Assembly: GCA_019637155.1 (NCBI GenBank)
Contig: JAHBWE010000016.1
Coordinates: 124,001-188,000 of the forward strand
Source of the DNA: Labilithrix sp.
GTDB taxonomy: Bacteria; Myxococcota_A; Polyangia; Polyangiales; Polyangiaceae
Reading direction: 5' to 3'
DNA: 64,000 nt
A program made the translations under genes and the position numbers. Numbering within the stretch: the stretch's first letter is position 1; every line of letters starts with the position of its first letter. Positions 40,498 through 48,548 of the stretch are shown here, in pieces. The notes below the pieces were generated by a model. It was not told the origin of the DNA. It saw only the letters and a program-made list of their open reading frames with translations, and searched no databases.

Positions 40498-42360
40498 GTG
40501 TATCCGCAGGTCTTCGGTAAATACGTCCTCGAGAAGGAGCTCTCTCGCGGCGGCATGGCCCGCGTCATCCTCGCGACGTTGCGCGGCGCGGGCGGGTTCG
40601 AGAAGCGCCTCGTCGTGAAGCAGATCCGCGACGAGCTCGCGTTCGACCAGCAGTTCGTCCGCCGCTTCGTGGAAGAGGCGAAGACCACCGTCGCGCTCAG
40701 CCATCCGAACATCGTCCCCGTCTACGAGCTCGGCGTGGAGCAGGGCACGTACTTCCTCGCGATGGAGCTCGTCGAGGGCGTGAGCATCAGCGACCTCATC
40801 GCCGAGCGGAACGAAGACGGCTCGCGGCGCGTCCTCTCCCCGGAGGAGGGGGCGTACGTCGGCGTCGAGGTCTGTCGCGCGCTCGACTACGCGCACCGCC
40901 GGATGAAGGTCGTCCATCGCGACATCACCCCGCGCAACGTGATGATCGACGAGGAAGGACAGGTGAAGCTGATCGACTTCGGCATCGCCGCGCCCGCGCT
41001 CGTCGCCGGTCACGAGATCCTCGGCTCGCCGGGGCACATGGCGCCGGAGCAGGTCGACGGCGGCGAGCTCGGCCCGCCGACGGACATCTTCGCGGTCGCG
41101 GTCCTCCTCATGGAGGCGTGGACCGGCGCCGCGCCCTTCCGTCGCGCGACGCCGGAGGAGTGCGCGGCGGCGGTGCGCGAGGAGCACCCGAGGCCGAGCG
41201 CCTTCGACCCGCGCTTGCTCCCGGTCGACGCGCCGATCGCCCGCGCGATGAGCGTCGATCGCCACGCGCGGCAGCAGGAGGCGAACGAGCTCGGGCGCTC
41301 GCTGCGCAGCTTCCTCCAGGGCATCGACGTCGAGGACGTCGCGCGCTCGCTCGGCGCGCGCGTCCGCGAGCTCCGCGAGCAGGCGCACTCGCTCGCGCCG
41401 CCGTCGCTGCGCCACGCGCCGCGTCCGTCGACCGCGAGCCAGGGCGAGCTCAGCACGCGCACGTTCGCCGCGCGCGATGAGGCCCTCTCCTGGTCGCGGC
41501 CGCCCGCGGCGATGCCGATCGATCCGGACGACGTGCCGGTCCCGAGCACGCGGAAGCTCGACGACAGCAACCCGCGCATCGAGCCCGCACCCATCGCCGA
41601 GCCCCCCGACGCTGAGAAGGGGCCCCAGACGCGGCCGCCACAGCGGTCGCGAAGCGACCCGAGCGCATCGCGCGAGGGCCGTGTCTGGGGCGGGGGTGTC
41701 GGGGGCGGAGCCCCCGACGCTGAGAAAGGGCCGCCACAGCGGTCGCGAAGCGACCCGAGCGCATCGCGCGAGGGCCGTGTCTGGGGCGGGGGTGTCGGGG
41801 GCGGAGCCCCCGACGTCCCCACCGTGCGTCGCCAGAAGGTGGAGCGGCCGGAGAAGGGGACGACCGCGCCGGCGTCGCGAAAGAACGCGGCGATCGCGAT
41901 CGGGGCCGTCGCCGCGATCGGTCTCGTCCTCTGGCGGACGCGCGGCGAGCCGGCCTCGACCGTCCCTCCGCCGATCGCGCCGCCGGTCACCTCGTCGTCG
42001 GTGACGGCCGCGCCCGTCTCCGTCGCGCCGATCGTCTCCGCGCCGCCGCCGCTCAGCGCGCCGCCCCCTCCTTCGGCGCCGCCCCCTCCCACCGCGCCCG
42101 CGCCGCCGGTCACGCCGCAGCAGCAGAAGGCGAGCGTCTCCTTCCTCGGCGAGCCCGGGACGCGCGTGTCGGTCGACGGCGTCGCGCGCGGCGCGTGCCC
42201 GGTGCGGCTCGAGCTCGATCCCGGTCGTCACGACGTGAAGTTCACCTTCGACCCGACGAAGGAGAGCAAGAGCGACGCCGTCACGTTGAAGAGCGGCGAG
42301 CGCGTCGTCGTGCGCTCCGAGTTCACCGGCGCGACGCCGACGATCCGCGTTCAGCGCTGA
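40498..42360 (+). CDS. Serine/threonine protein kinase with membrane helix and PEGA-like domain, carrying an inserted palindromic element
   Basis: A 620-aa protein with GTG start. The kinase domain is about residues 8-270: SRGGMARV loop, VVKQI lysine, HRDITPRNV at 140-148 and DFG at 160. Residues of about 374-439 are the translated palindromic element (two tandem units of RSRSDPSASREGRVWGGGVG) lying in a linker. A membrane helix (AAIAIGAVAAIGLVLW) follows at 464-480, then a Pro-rich spacer and a PEGA-like domain (PGTRVSVDGVARGACPVRLE). Topology predicts the kinase in the cytoplasm and PEGA outside. Signalling partners are unknown. Kinase identity is firm. Confidence 0.93.
   Translation: MYPQVFGKYVLEKELSRGGMARVILATLRGAGGFEKRLVVKQIRDELAFDQQFVRRFVEEAKTTVALSHPNIVPVYELGVEQGTYFLAMELVEGVSISDLIAERNEDGSRRVLSPEEGAYVGVEVCRALDYAHRRMKVVHRDITPRNVMIDEEGQVKLIDFGIAAPALVAGHEILGSPGHMAPEQVDGGELGPPTDIFAVAVLLMEAWTGAAPFRRATPEECAAAVREEHPRPSAFDPRLLPVDAPIARAMSVDRHARQQEANELGRSLRSFLQGIDVEDVARSLGARVRELREQAHSLAPPSLRHAPRPSTASQGELSTRTFAARDEALSWSRPPAAMPIDPDDVPVPSTRKLDDSNPRIEPAPIAEPPDAEKGPQTRPPQRSRSDPSASREGRVWGGGVGGGAPDAEKGPPQRSRSDPSASREGRVWGGGVGGGAPDVPTVRRQKVERPEKGTTAPASRKNAAIAIGAVAAIGLVLWRTRGEPASTVPPPIAPPVTSSSVTAAPVSVAPIVSAPPPLSAPPPPSAPPPPTAPAPPVTPQQQKASVSFLGEPGTRVSVDGVARGACPVRLELDPGRHDVKFTFDPTKESKSDAVTLKSGERVVVRSEFTGATPTIRVQR
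41617..41815 (+). repeat. Palindromic element copy C, tandem pair inside the kinase gene
   Basis: Unit C1: arms CCCCAGACGCGGCC (41623-41636) and GGCCGTGTCTGGGG (41677-41690) enclose GGTCGC-GAA-GCGACC, then GTCGGGGGC-GGA-GCCCCCGAC (41698-41718). Unit C2 lacks the first arm and repeats the rest 96 bp later (hairpin 41794-41814). 96 is a multiple of three and the frame is kept. Hairpin 2 starts at the first codon position, unlike copy A. A half hairpin just upstream (near 41,600-41,616) hints at a third, decayed unit. Confidence 0.9.
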
Positions 42361-42399
42361 CGCGCCGCTCACCACGGGGCAGCGGTATCATGGGCCGCC

Positions 42400-43668
42400 A
42401 TGCGCTGGGCGGCTCTTCTCTTCCTCGTCGGGACCGCGTGTGGAGGCGAGTCGCCGAAGGCGAGCGAGCCCGTGCTCTGCAGGACGACGCTGCCGCCGAA
42501 GCCGCCGCTCGCGGCGCCGCTCCCGCCTGCGCCGGTGCCGCCGCCCGCGGGTCCGTCGCGGGTCGTCGCGCAGGCGGAGCTGAAGCTCGCGTCGATCGTG
42601 AAGGAGCTCGAGGGCAAGGTCGCGCCGCGCATCGCGGAGCAGCGCGGGCGCCCGATCGGCGCCGCGGGGCAGCTCAACGTTGTCGTCGATCGCGGTCCGT
42701 TCTCCGCCGCGGTCGAGAACGACGCGCTCGTCGTGCGCACCGACGTCCGCGCGCGCGCCGAGGCGTGCAAAGGCAGCAGCTGCTACGCGAGCTGCGCGCC
42801 GGAGGGCCGCGCGACCGCGACGGTGTCGCTCCGGCTCGGCCCCGACTACCGCTTCGCCCCGTCGAAGGTCGCCTTCGCGTTCACGAAGGGATGCGAGGTC
42901 AAGGTCCTCGGCGGCTTCCTCCGCATCGACGTCACGCCCACCATCGCGGCGGAGGTGCAGTCCGCGCTCCGCCGCGTCGAGCAGCAGATCGACGCGAGCC
43001 TCCCGCCGCTGAAGCCGCGCGCGGAGAAGCTCTGGGCGGAGCTCGCGAAGCCGCGGCCGCTCCCGCTCGGCGGCTGCGCGATCGTGAACCCGCGCGGCCT
43101 CGCGCAAGGCCCGATCGCGGGGACGCCCGAGCTCCTCGCGGTCCGCATCGGCGTGAGCGCGTATCCGGAGGTGCGCTCGCAGCCGTGCGAGCCCGCGGCG
43201 CCCGCGCCGCCGCTCCCGCCGCTCGCGCAGGAGCCGGCGATGCCGGAGGAGGACGACGTGCTCCTCGGCCTCGTGTCACCGCTCGCGAGCGCGGCGGGCG
43301 CGATCCAGAACGGACCCGTCACCCGCGCCGCCGTCGTGCAGTCGGGCGCGCAGGCGCAGGTCGACGTCACCGTGCGCGGCGAGTCGTGCGGCGACGCGGC
43401 CGCGCTCGCGAACGTGGCGTGGGCCGACGATCGGCGCTCGCTCCACTTCGACGCGCCCGAGGTCGTGACGAAGCAGACGTTCGCGCCGGCGATCGATCCG
43501 AGCGCGCTCCCCTCCGTCGTCCCCGCGCTCGCCGCGGCCGCGACCGAGCCCGGCGTCGCGGTGAGCGCGAAGGTCTCCGCGGTGAAGCCGAAGGTCGTGG
43601 TCCTCCGCGGCGGCGACGTCGTCGCGAGCGTCGCCGTCCGCGGGAACCTCACCCTGACGGAGAGGTGA
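42400..43668 (+). CDS. DUF4403-like lipoprotein
   Basis: A 422-aa protein with lipobox GTAC and a Pro-rich linker to about residue 50. The body has paired segments with LDVVVDRGPFSAAVENDALVV-like strands (written here in part: VVVDRGPFSAAVENDALVVR), PSKVAFAFTKGCEVKVLGGF, and LAQGPIAGTPELLAVRIGVS, plus a helix (SALRRVEQQIDASLPPLKPR). This matches my memory of DUF4403, thought to have a BPI/TULIP-like lipid-binding fold. It is unverified. It follows the kinase gene by 39 nt and ends exactly where the convergent gene ends. Confidence 0.75.
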   Translation: MRWAALLFLVGTACGGESPKASEPVLCRTTLPPKPPLAAPLPPAPVPPPAGPSRVVAQAELKLASIVKELEGKVAPRIAEQRGRPIGAAGQLNVVVDRGPFSAAVENDALVVRTDVRARAEACKGSSCYASCAPEGRATATVSLRLGPDYRFAPSKVAFAFTKGCEVKVLGGFLRIDVTPTIAAEVQSALRRVEQQIDASLPPLKPRAEKLWAELAKPRPLPLGGCAIVNPRGLAQGPIAGTPELLAVRIGVSAYPEVRSQPCEPAAPAPPLPPLAQEPAMPEEDDVLLGLVSPLASAAGAIQNGPVTRAAVVQSGAQAQVDVTVRGESCGDAAALANVAWADDRRSLHFDAPEVVTKQTFAPAIDPSALPSVVPALAAAATEPGVAVSAKVSAVKPKVVVLRGGDVVASVAVRGNLTLTER

Positions 43669-44760
43669 TCACGGCGTGCACACCGCGGCGAGCTCCGCGA
43701 ACGCCGGCAGGAGCTCGGCGTACGACTCGATGCGGCGCCCCGAGAACTCGCCTTCGATCTTGTAGAAGATGCGGTTCTGCTCGCCGGGGATCTTCGCGTA
43801 CGCGTTCGAGTCGCTCGTCTTGTTGCCGAACCCGAACGCGGGCGTGAGCCCCTTCGCGGCGAGGAGATCCATCTCCGCCGTCTTGAAGCGCGCTGCCTTT
43901 TCGCTCTGGAACGCGCCGGTCGTGAACGGCGACGTGCGGACGAGGCCGGGCGGGAAGCCGCGCTCGGCGACGAACGCGCGCGTCCGCTCGGTGAGCATCT
44001 CCGGCCGCGCGGTGAGGTAGAGCGGGCGATAGCCCTTCGCCGCGAGCGCGCGCAGCGCCTCGGGCGCGCTCGCGTGCGTCTCCGGCGTGAAGCCGCCGAG
44101 GAGCGCCGCGGCCTCGACCTCCTCCGACGAGGTGAGGGTGCCGTCGACGTCGCTGACGAAGACCTTCGTGCCTTCGGGGACGACGTCGATGAACGTGTCG
44201 GCGAACGTCCCGTCGCCCGCGACGACGAGGCGGAGCCGATGGCGGCCGGGGCCGAGGCGTTTGTCCGCCGGGATATCGAAGTAGATCCGGCCGCCGTCGT
44301 CCTCGACGCCGTCGACCGTCGCGTGCGCGCCGTCCTTCGTCGTGATCGCGGTGCCGAGCTTGGTCCAGTCGCCGTCGCACTCCGCCTGCGCGAAGACGTC
44401 GACCTCCTCGTCGACGAGGTCCTTGTCGTTCGCGCCGTACGTGAACTTGCCGATGATCGTCTGCGGCGCGCCGGGGTTCGCGAAGAAGTCGCGACCGCGG
44501 TGGCGCGGCGAGCCGAGCGCGGTCACGGCGTTCGACGTGATCGTGTGACGCCAGCCGCGCGGCGTGAACGAGAACGGCGCGGCCTCGCAGTCGCGGAGCG
44601 GCAAACACGCGCCGCCGCCGCCACCACCCGGCGCGTCGTCGTCGTCGTCCGCGTCCGCGCCCGCCGGCGCCGCCTCGCGCGCCGGGTCCACCTGCTCCGA
44701 CGGAGGCGCCGCGGCGGCCGAGCATCCCACGGCGAAGGCGGCGAGGAAGGCGAGACGCAT
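43669..44760 (-). CDS. Lipin/LNS2-like HAD phosphatase, exported lipoprotein (copy 1)
   Basis: A 363-aa protein. ATG 44760 gives MRLAFLAAFAVGC with a lipobox, then a long Asp/Ala/Gly linker. A conserved N-terminal part (RGRDFFANPGAPQ, GKFTYGANDKDLVDEEVDVF) precedes an LNS2-type HAD domain: VFVSDVDGTLTSS (DxDxT nucleophile), PLYLTARPEM, and FGFGNKTSDSNAYAKI. Lipins use this domain as phosphatidate phosphatase, so a phospholipid substrate in the envelope is plausible. It is 63 percent or so similar by eye to the next gene, a tandem duplicate. Activity is inferred only. Confidence 0.85.
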   Translation of the reverse strand: MRLAFLAAFAVGCSAAAAPPSEQVDPAREAAPAGADADDDDDAPGGGGGGACLPLRDCEAAPFSFTPRGWRHTITSNAVTALGSPRHRGRDFFANPGAPQTIIGKFTYGANDKDLVDEEVDVFAQAECDGDWTKLGTAITTKDGAHATVDGVEDDGGRIYFDIPADKRLGPGRHRLRLVVAGDGTFADTFIDVVPEGTKVFVSDVDGTLTSSEEVEAAALLGGFTPETHASAPEALRALAAKGYRPLYLTARPEMLTERTRAFVAERGFPPGLVRTSPFTTGAFQSEKAARFKTAEMDLLAAKGLTPAFGFGNKTSDSNAYAKIPGEQNRIFYKIEGEFSGRRIESYAELLPAFAELAAVCTP

Positions 44761-44870
44761 CGCGGCGTGCTCAAGCAAGCGGAGGTCCATCCGCTCGCCC
44801 CGCCAATTTCAGGCCCCGAAGAGCGCCGCCTGGATCGCGCAGGCGCGCCGTTGTCTCTCCGTCGTGACGG

Positions 44871-45908
44871 TTACTTGCAGACCTCCGGCAGCGCCTCGTA
44901 GCCGGGGACGAGCTCCTCGTACGACTCGATGCGGCGGCCGTCGAACGCGCCCTCGATCTTGTAGAAGACCCGGTGCTCCACGCCGGTCACGCTCGTGTAC
45001 GCCTCCGAGTCGGTCGACTTGTTGCCGAACGCGAAGGTCGGGGTGAGGCCCTTCTCCGCGAGGAGCTTCATCTCGTCGGACTTGAACGAGGACGCGGTGC
45101 TGCCGACGCCGGCGCCCGTCGTCTGCGACGAGGTGTGGATGATCCCGGGCGGGAACCCGTGTTTTTCGAGGAACTCGCGCGTGCGCGAGGTCAGGATCTC
45201 CGGCCGCGCGGTGAGGTACATCGGGCGGTAGCCCTTCGCGACGAGCGCGCGCAGCGCCTCGGGCGCGCCGGGGTGGGTGCCGGGCTGGACGCCCTTCGCG
45301 ATCGCGAGGTACTCCGCGTTCTCCGACTCGGTGAGCGTGCCGTCGACGTCGCTCACGAAGATCTTCGTGTCACGCGGAACGACGTCGATGAACGAGTCGG
45401 TGAAGGTGCCGTCGCCCGCGACGACGAGGCGCACGCGGTGACGCCCCGGCCCGAGCCGCTTGTCGCGCGGGATCTCGAAGTAGACGCGGCCGCCGTTGTC
45501 TGCGACGCCCTCCATTGCCGCGTGCTCGCCGTCGTGTGTCGTCACCGCGGTGCCGACCTTCTCCCAGCCGCTCGCGCAGTCGCGCTGCACGAAGACGTCG
45601 ACCTCCTCGCCGCGGAGGTCCTTGTCGGTGAGGCCGTACGTGATCTTCCCGAGCACCCACTGCGGCGCGCCGGGGTTCACGAACATGTCGCGCCCGCGGT
45701 GATGCGGATCGCCGATGCGAGAGACGAGCGTGGAGGACCAGCGCCTCCACCCCCGCGTCTGGTACGAGAGCTTCGGCGCCTCGCACGCGATCGTCGGCAG
45801 GCACGCCGGCACGGTGGTGAGGTCGTCGGTCGACGTCCCTTCCTCCGGCTCGGTGGGGACGGCGCAGGCGGCGAGGAGGAGCGAGAGCGAAAGGAAGGCG
45901 AACCGCAT
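44871..45908 (-). CDS. Lipin/LNS2-like HAD phosphatase, exported lipoprotein (copy 2)
   Basis: A 345-aa paralogue of the preceding gene. Signal peptide MRFAFLSLSLLLAAC, a short linker, RGRDMFVNPGAPQ and GKITYGLTDKDLRGEEVDVF, then HAD motifs VFVSDVDGTLTES, PMYLTARPEI and FAFGNKSTDSEAYTSV. All catalytic motifs are intact in both copies. The two copies are 110 nt apart and tail-to-head on the minus strand. They diverge most in the linkers and at the C-terminus. Independent retention suggests different substrates or regulation. Confidence 0.85.
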   Translation of the reverse strand: MRFAFLSLSLLLAACAVPTEPEEGTSTDDLTTVPACLPTIACEAPKLSYQTRGWRRWSSTLVSRIGDPHHRGRDMFVNPGAPQWVLGKITYGLTDKDLRGEEVDVFVQRDCASGWEKVGTAVTTHDGEHAAMEGVADNGGRVYFEIPRDKRLGPGRHRVRLVVAGDGTFTDSFIDVVPRDTKIFVSDVDGTLTESENAEYLAIAKGVQPGTHPGAPEALRALVAKGYRPMYLTARPEILTSRTREFLEKHGFPPGIIHTSSQTTGAGVGSTASSFKSDEMKLLAEKGLTPTFAFGNKSTDSEAYTSVTGVEHRVFYKIEGAFDGRRIESYEELVPGYEALPEVCK

Positions 45909-46055
45909 GGCCCTCCCGCGAGCAAGGATGGGACCAATGTAGTCCGATGTCGTCAGTGACGAAACCCCGCGATTTCAGGGCTCCCGTGTGGATCGCGCGC
46001 GCATCACCCCGCGGTTCGGAGCGAGCTCGCGGCCGATCCGCGCATCGCGCAAGGA

Positions 46056-47342
46056 TCAGCGCACACGCGCGCGAACGAGCTGGAAGTAGCGATGCGCGAC
46101 GCCGCTCGCGCGCGCGGCGGCGCCGACGTTGCCGTTGTGCTTCGCGAGGACGGCCTCGATGTAGCGACGCTCGAACTCCCAGACGACGCGATCGCGCGCG
46201 GCGGGGAAGGCGAGGCCCTCCTGGATGACCGCGGTCACGATGTCGTGCCCCTGCTCGCCGGCGCGATCGGAGAGGTACGTCTTCGAGAGCTCGCCGAACG
46301 TCGCGCGCTGCTTCACGACCGCGGCGAGCTCGCGCACGTTGCCGGGCCACGGGTAGTTCTCGAAGCGCGGGAGGAGATCGACCGGCAGGTCCTCCGACCC
46401 AGCTTCGGGCGCGTGCTCCTTCCAGAAGTGCTTGGCGAGGAGCGCGACGTCGCCGTGGCGATCGGAGAGGCGCGGGAGCTCGACGCGGCCGCTCGAGAGC
46501 TCGAAGAAGAACGCGTCGTCGAAGCGGCCCGCGGTGACGTCGCGATCGAGATCGCGCTTCGTCGCGGCGAAGAGGCGGAAGTCACCGCTCGGCAGCGCGT
46601 CGCGCAGCTTCTTCTGCGCGTGACGCGGGACGTCGCCGATCTCGTCGACGAAGAGCACGCCGCCCTTCGCGCGCTCGACGAGGCCGCCCGGCTCCTCCGG
46701 CGTGCCGAAGAGGCGCGTCGCGATCTGATCGGACGGGATCGCGCTCGCCTCGAGCACGATGAAGGGGCCCTCCGCGCGCTTGCTCGCGCGATGGAGCTCC
46801 TCCGCGAGGAGCTCCTTGCCGGTGCCGGCCTCGCCCTCGATCAGGATCGGGCCGTCGCCCTTCGCGATCGTGTCGAACGCGGGGTAGAGCCGGCGCATCG
46901 CGAGGCTCGAGCCGAGGATGCGGCCGAACGAGGTCGTCTCGATCTGACGCGACGAAGGCACCGCTTGCCCGCGCTGGATGCCGAGCACCGTGCGCCCCAT
47001 GCGGATCGCCTCGCCGCCGTGGAGCGACACCTCCTTGACCGTGACGCCGTTGACGGTCGTGCCGTTCGTGGAGTCGAGGTCGATGAGCTGCACGCTCGCC
47101 GCCGTGATCGTGAGCGCGGCGTGGCGGCGCGAGATCTCGGGATCGGTGAGGCGCAGCGTGCAGACCGGGCTCGACCCGACGAGCGCGCGCGTCGGCGACG
47201 AGGCGTCGAGGGTGAACGTCTTTCCGACGTCCGGCCCTTCGATGACCGAGAGGACATATGACGCGTCCGTCTCGTCGGGCGCAGCGACGCGAGAACGACG
47301 AACGGTGGGACCGACTCCGGGCTGCGGCGGTTTCATCGACAT
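46056..47342 (-). CDS. FHA-AAA+ regulator resembling sigma-54 activators, without GAFTGA
   Basis: A 428-aa protein. The FHA domain is at about residues 28-120 (phosphothreonine-binding SRRHAAL at 71-77, DLDSTNGT). The AAA+ domain has Walker A GEAGTGKE (170-177), Walker B GGVLFVDE (227-234), and the ENYPWPGNVRELAAVV segment. Where sigma-54 activators carry GAFTGA, this reads LFGTPEEPGGLVERA (211-225), so the sigma-54 contact loop is missing. The C-terminal Fis-type helix-turn-helix is GNVGAAARASGVAHRYFQLV. FHA suggests input from Ser/Thr kinases such as those nearby. It may act on DNA without sigma-54. Confidence 0.88.
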   Translation of the reverse strand: MSMKPPQPGVGPTVRRSRVAAPDETDASYVLSVIEGPDVGKTFTLDASSPTRALVGSSPVCTLRLTDPEISRRHAALTITAASVQLIDLDSTNGTTVNGVTVKEVSLHGGEAIRMGRTVLGIQRGQAVPSSRQIETTSFGRILGSSLAMRRLYPAFDTIAKGDGPILIEGEAGTGKELLAEELHRASKRAEGPFIVLEASAIPSDQIATRLFGTPEEPGGLVERAKGGVLFVDEIGDVPRHAQKKLRDALPSGDFRLFAATKRDLDRDVTAGRFDDAFFFELSSGRVELPRLSDRHGDVALLAKHFWKEHAPEAGSEDLPVDLLPRFENYPWPGNVRELAAVVKQRATFGELSKTYLSDRAGEQGHDIVTAVIQEGLAFPAARDRVVWEFERRYIEAVLAKHNGNVGAAARASGVAHRYFQLVRARVR

Positions 47343-47375
47343 CGCGCCGGATGCTAACGCTCGCGCTCGCCGCCG

Positions 47376-48548
47376 TCACGGACAGCGGAACGTCTCGTCG
47401 CCGCAGGGGGGAGGCTCGGCGTCCTGGAGCACGACCCGCCCGGCCTTGGCGGGGCTCGCGCCGAAGGAGAACGCGCCGCTCAGGTGATCGCACGGCGCGC
47501 CGATCCCGTCCTTGCCGGCCGCGGCGATGTCGCGCGCGTCGCACACCTCCGGGCGGAAGCCGCCCTCGAACAACGGGCTCTTGCAGATCGGCAGGGTTCC
47601 GATCCGGAGGTTCGCGACCATGGTGAGGTATTGCTCGGCCGAGATGCGCCCTGCGATCTCGCCGTCGAGGCGGTAGGAGCCTCCGTCCTGAGCGCTGAGG
47701 GCGCCGGTGAGGACGAAGTCGGCGAGGTCGAACCGGATCGGTCCCGACGTGGTGGGGATCGTGAGCCGGACCGGCCGGCTCGGATCGGGACGCGCCACGA
47801 GCTGCCCGCCCGTCACGTACGCCTTCGTGTCGAAGACGAGCGCCTGGCACTGCACCGCGGCGTTGCGGCAGTCCAGCCCGCCGGCGTCGTCGCCGCCGAA
47901 GATGCTCTGCGGATCGACGGCCCAGAGATCGCGGCCGTCGAACCGCGGCCTCTCGCGGCCGCCGTCGAGCCGGTCCATCTCGCCGGCGAGACGAATGTTG
48001 ACGGTCACGCTCGGATCGTCGGGCAAGCCGTTCCAGCCGCGCAGCTCGGCGAGGATCGTGAAGCGGCCCTCGCGGATGGCGTCGGTCACGAACGTGGGGC
48101 TGAAGACCTGGGCGGCGCTGGCCACTTGGAGCAGCCTCGCCACCGCGTTGTCGGCGCCGTTGGGGCCGTCGCAGATCGGCTCCGGCTTGCTGCGTACGCA
48201 CGAGTCCTGCGGCGCGGTGCAGGTGCACGTGCGATCGAGATCGAGCCCCTTCGGCGGAGGGCCGCTCGCGTCGGGATCGACTTGCGTGTCCGCGCGTATG
48301 TACTCGAACGCGAGGAGCATCGTGACGTTCTCGACGTTGTCGGCCGCGTCCGGCCGCTCGGGCGGGACGGCGGAGACGCAACCGAGCGGGGCGTCGTCTC
48401 CCGCGTCGCTCGGCGGCGGAGGAGCGGCCTCGTCGCCGCCGTCGACGTGCCCGCCCGAGATGCCGTCGAGGAAGCCGGGCCCGCACGCGATCGCGACGCC
48501 GGCCACCGCCGCGCATCCGATCGCGAACGTCGCGCGCCAGCGCTTCAC
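47376..48548 (-). CDS. Hypothetical lipoprotein
   Basis: A 390-aa protein. GTG 48548 overlaps the upstream gene's stop by 4 nt (GTGA). The signal peptide MKRWRATFAIGCAAVAGVAI ends with AC. A short Asp/Pro linker follows, then about 320 residues with paired cysteines (TCTCTAPQDSCVRS, LDCRNAAVQCQAL, VCDARDIAAAGKDG). No known domain. It ends the operon kinase, PEGA-like, lipoprotein, which points to a shared envelope function. Confidence 0.8.
   Translation of the reverse strand: MKRWRATFAIGCAAVAGVAIACGPGFLDGISGGHVDGGDEAAPPPPSDAGDDAPLGCVSAVPPERPDAADNVENVTMLLAFEYIRADTQVDPDASGPPPKGLDLDRTCTCTAPQDSCVRSKPEPICDGPNGADNAVARLLQVASAAQVFSPTFVTDAIREGRFTILAELRGWNGLPDDPSVTVNIRLAGEMDRLDGGRERPRFDGRDLWAVDPQSIFGGDDAGGLDCRNAAVQCQALVFDTKAYVTGGQLVARPDPSRPVRLTIPTTSGPIRFDLADFVLTGALSAQDGGSYRLDGEIAGRISAEQYLTMVANLRIGTLPICKSPLFEGGFRPEVCDARDIAAAGKDGIGAPCDHLSGAFSFGASPAKAGRVVLQDAEPPPCGDETFRCP

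Noticed and set aside
45947..46228. Small plus-strand gene in the 45.9-46.2 kb gap
   Set aside because: Arg-rich translation with no signal and it runs into the regulator gene; likely a chance frame.
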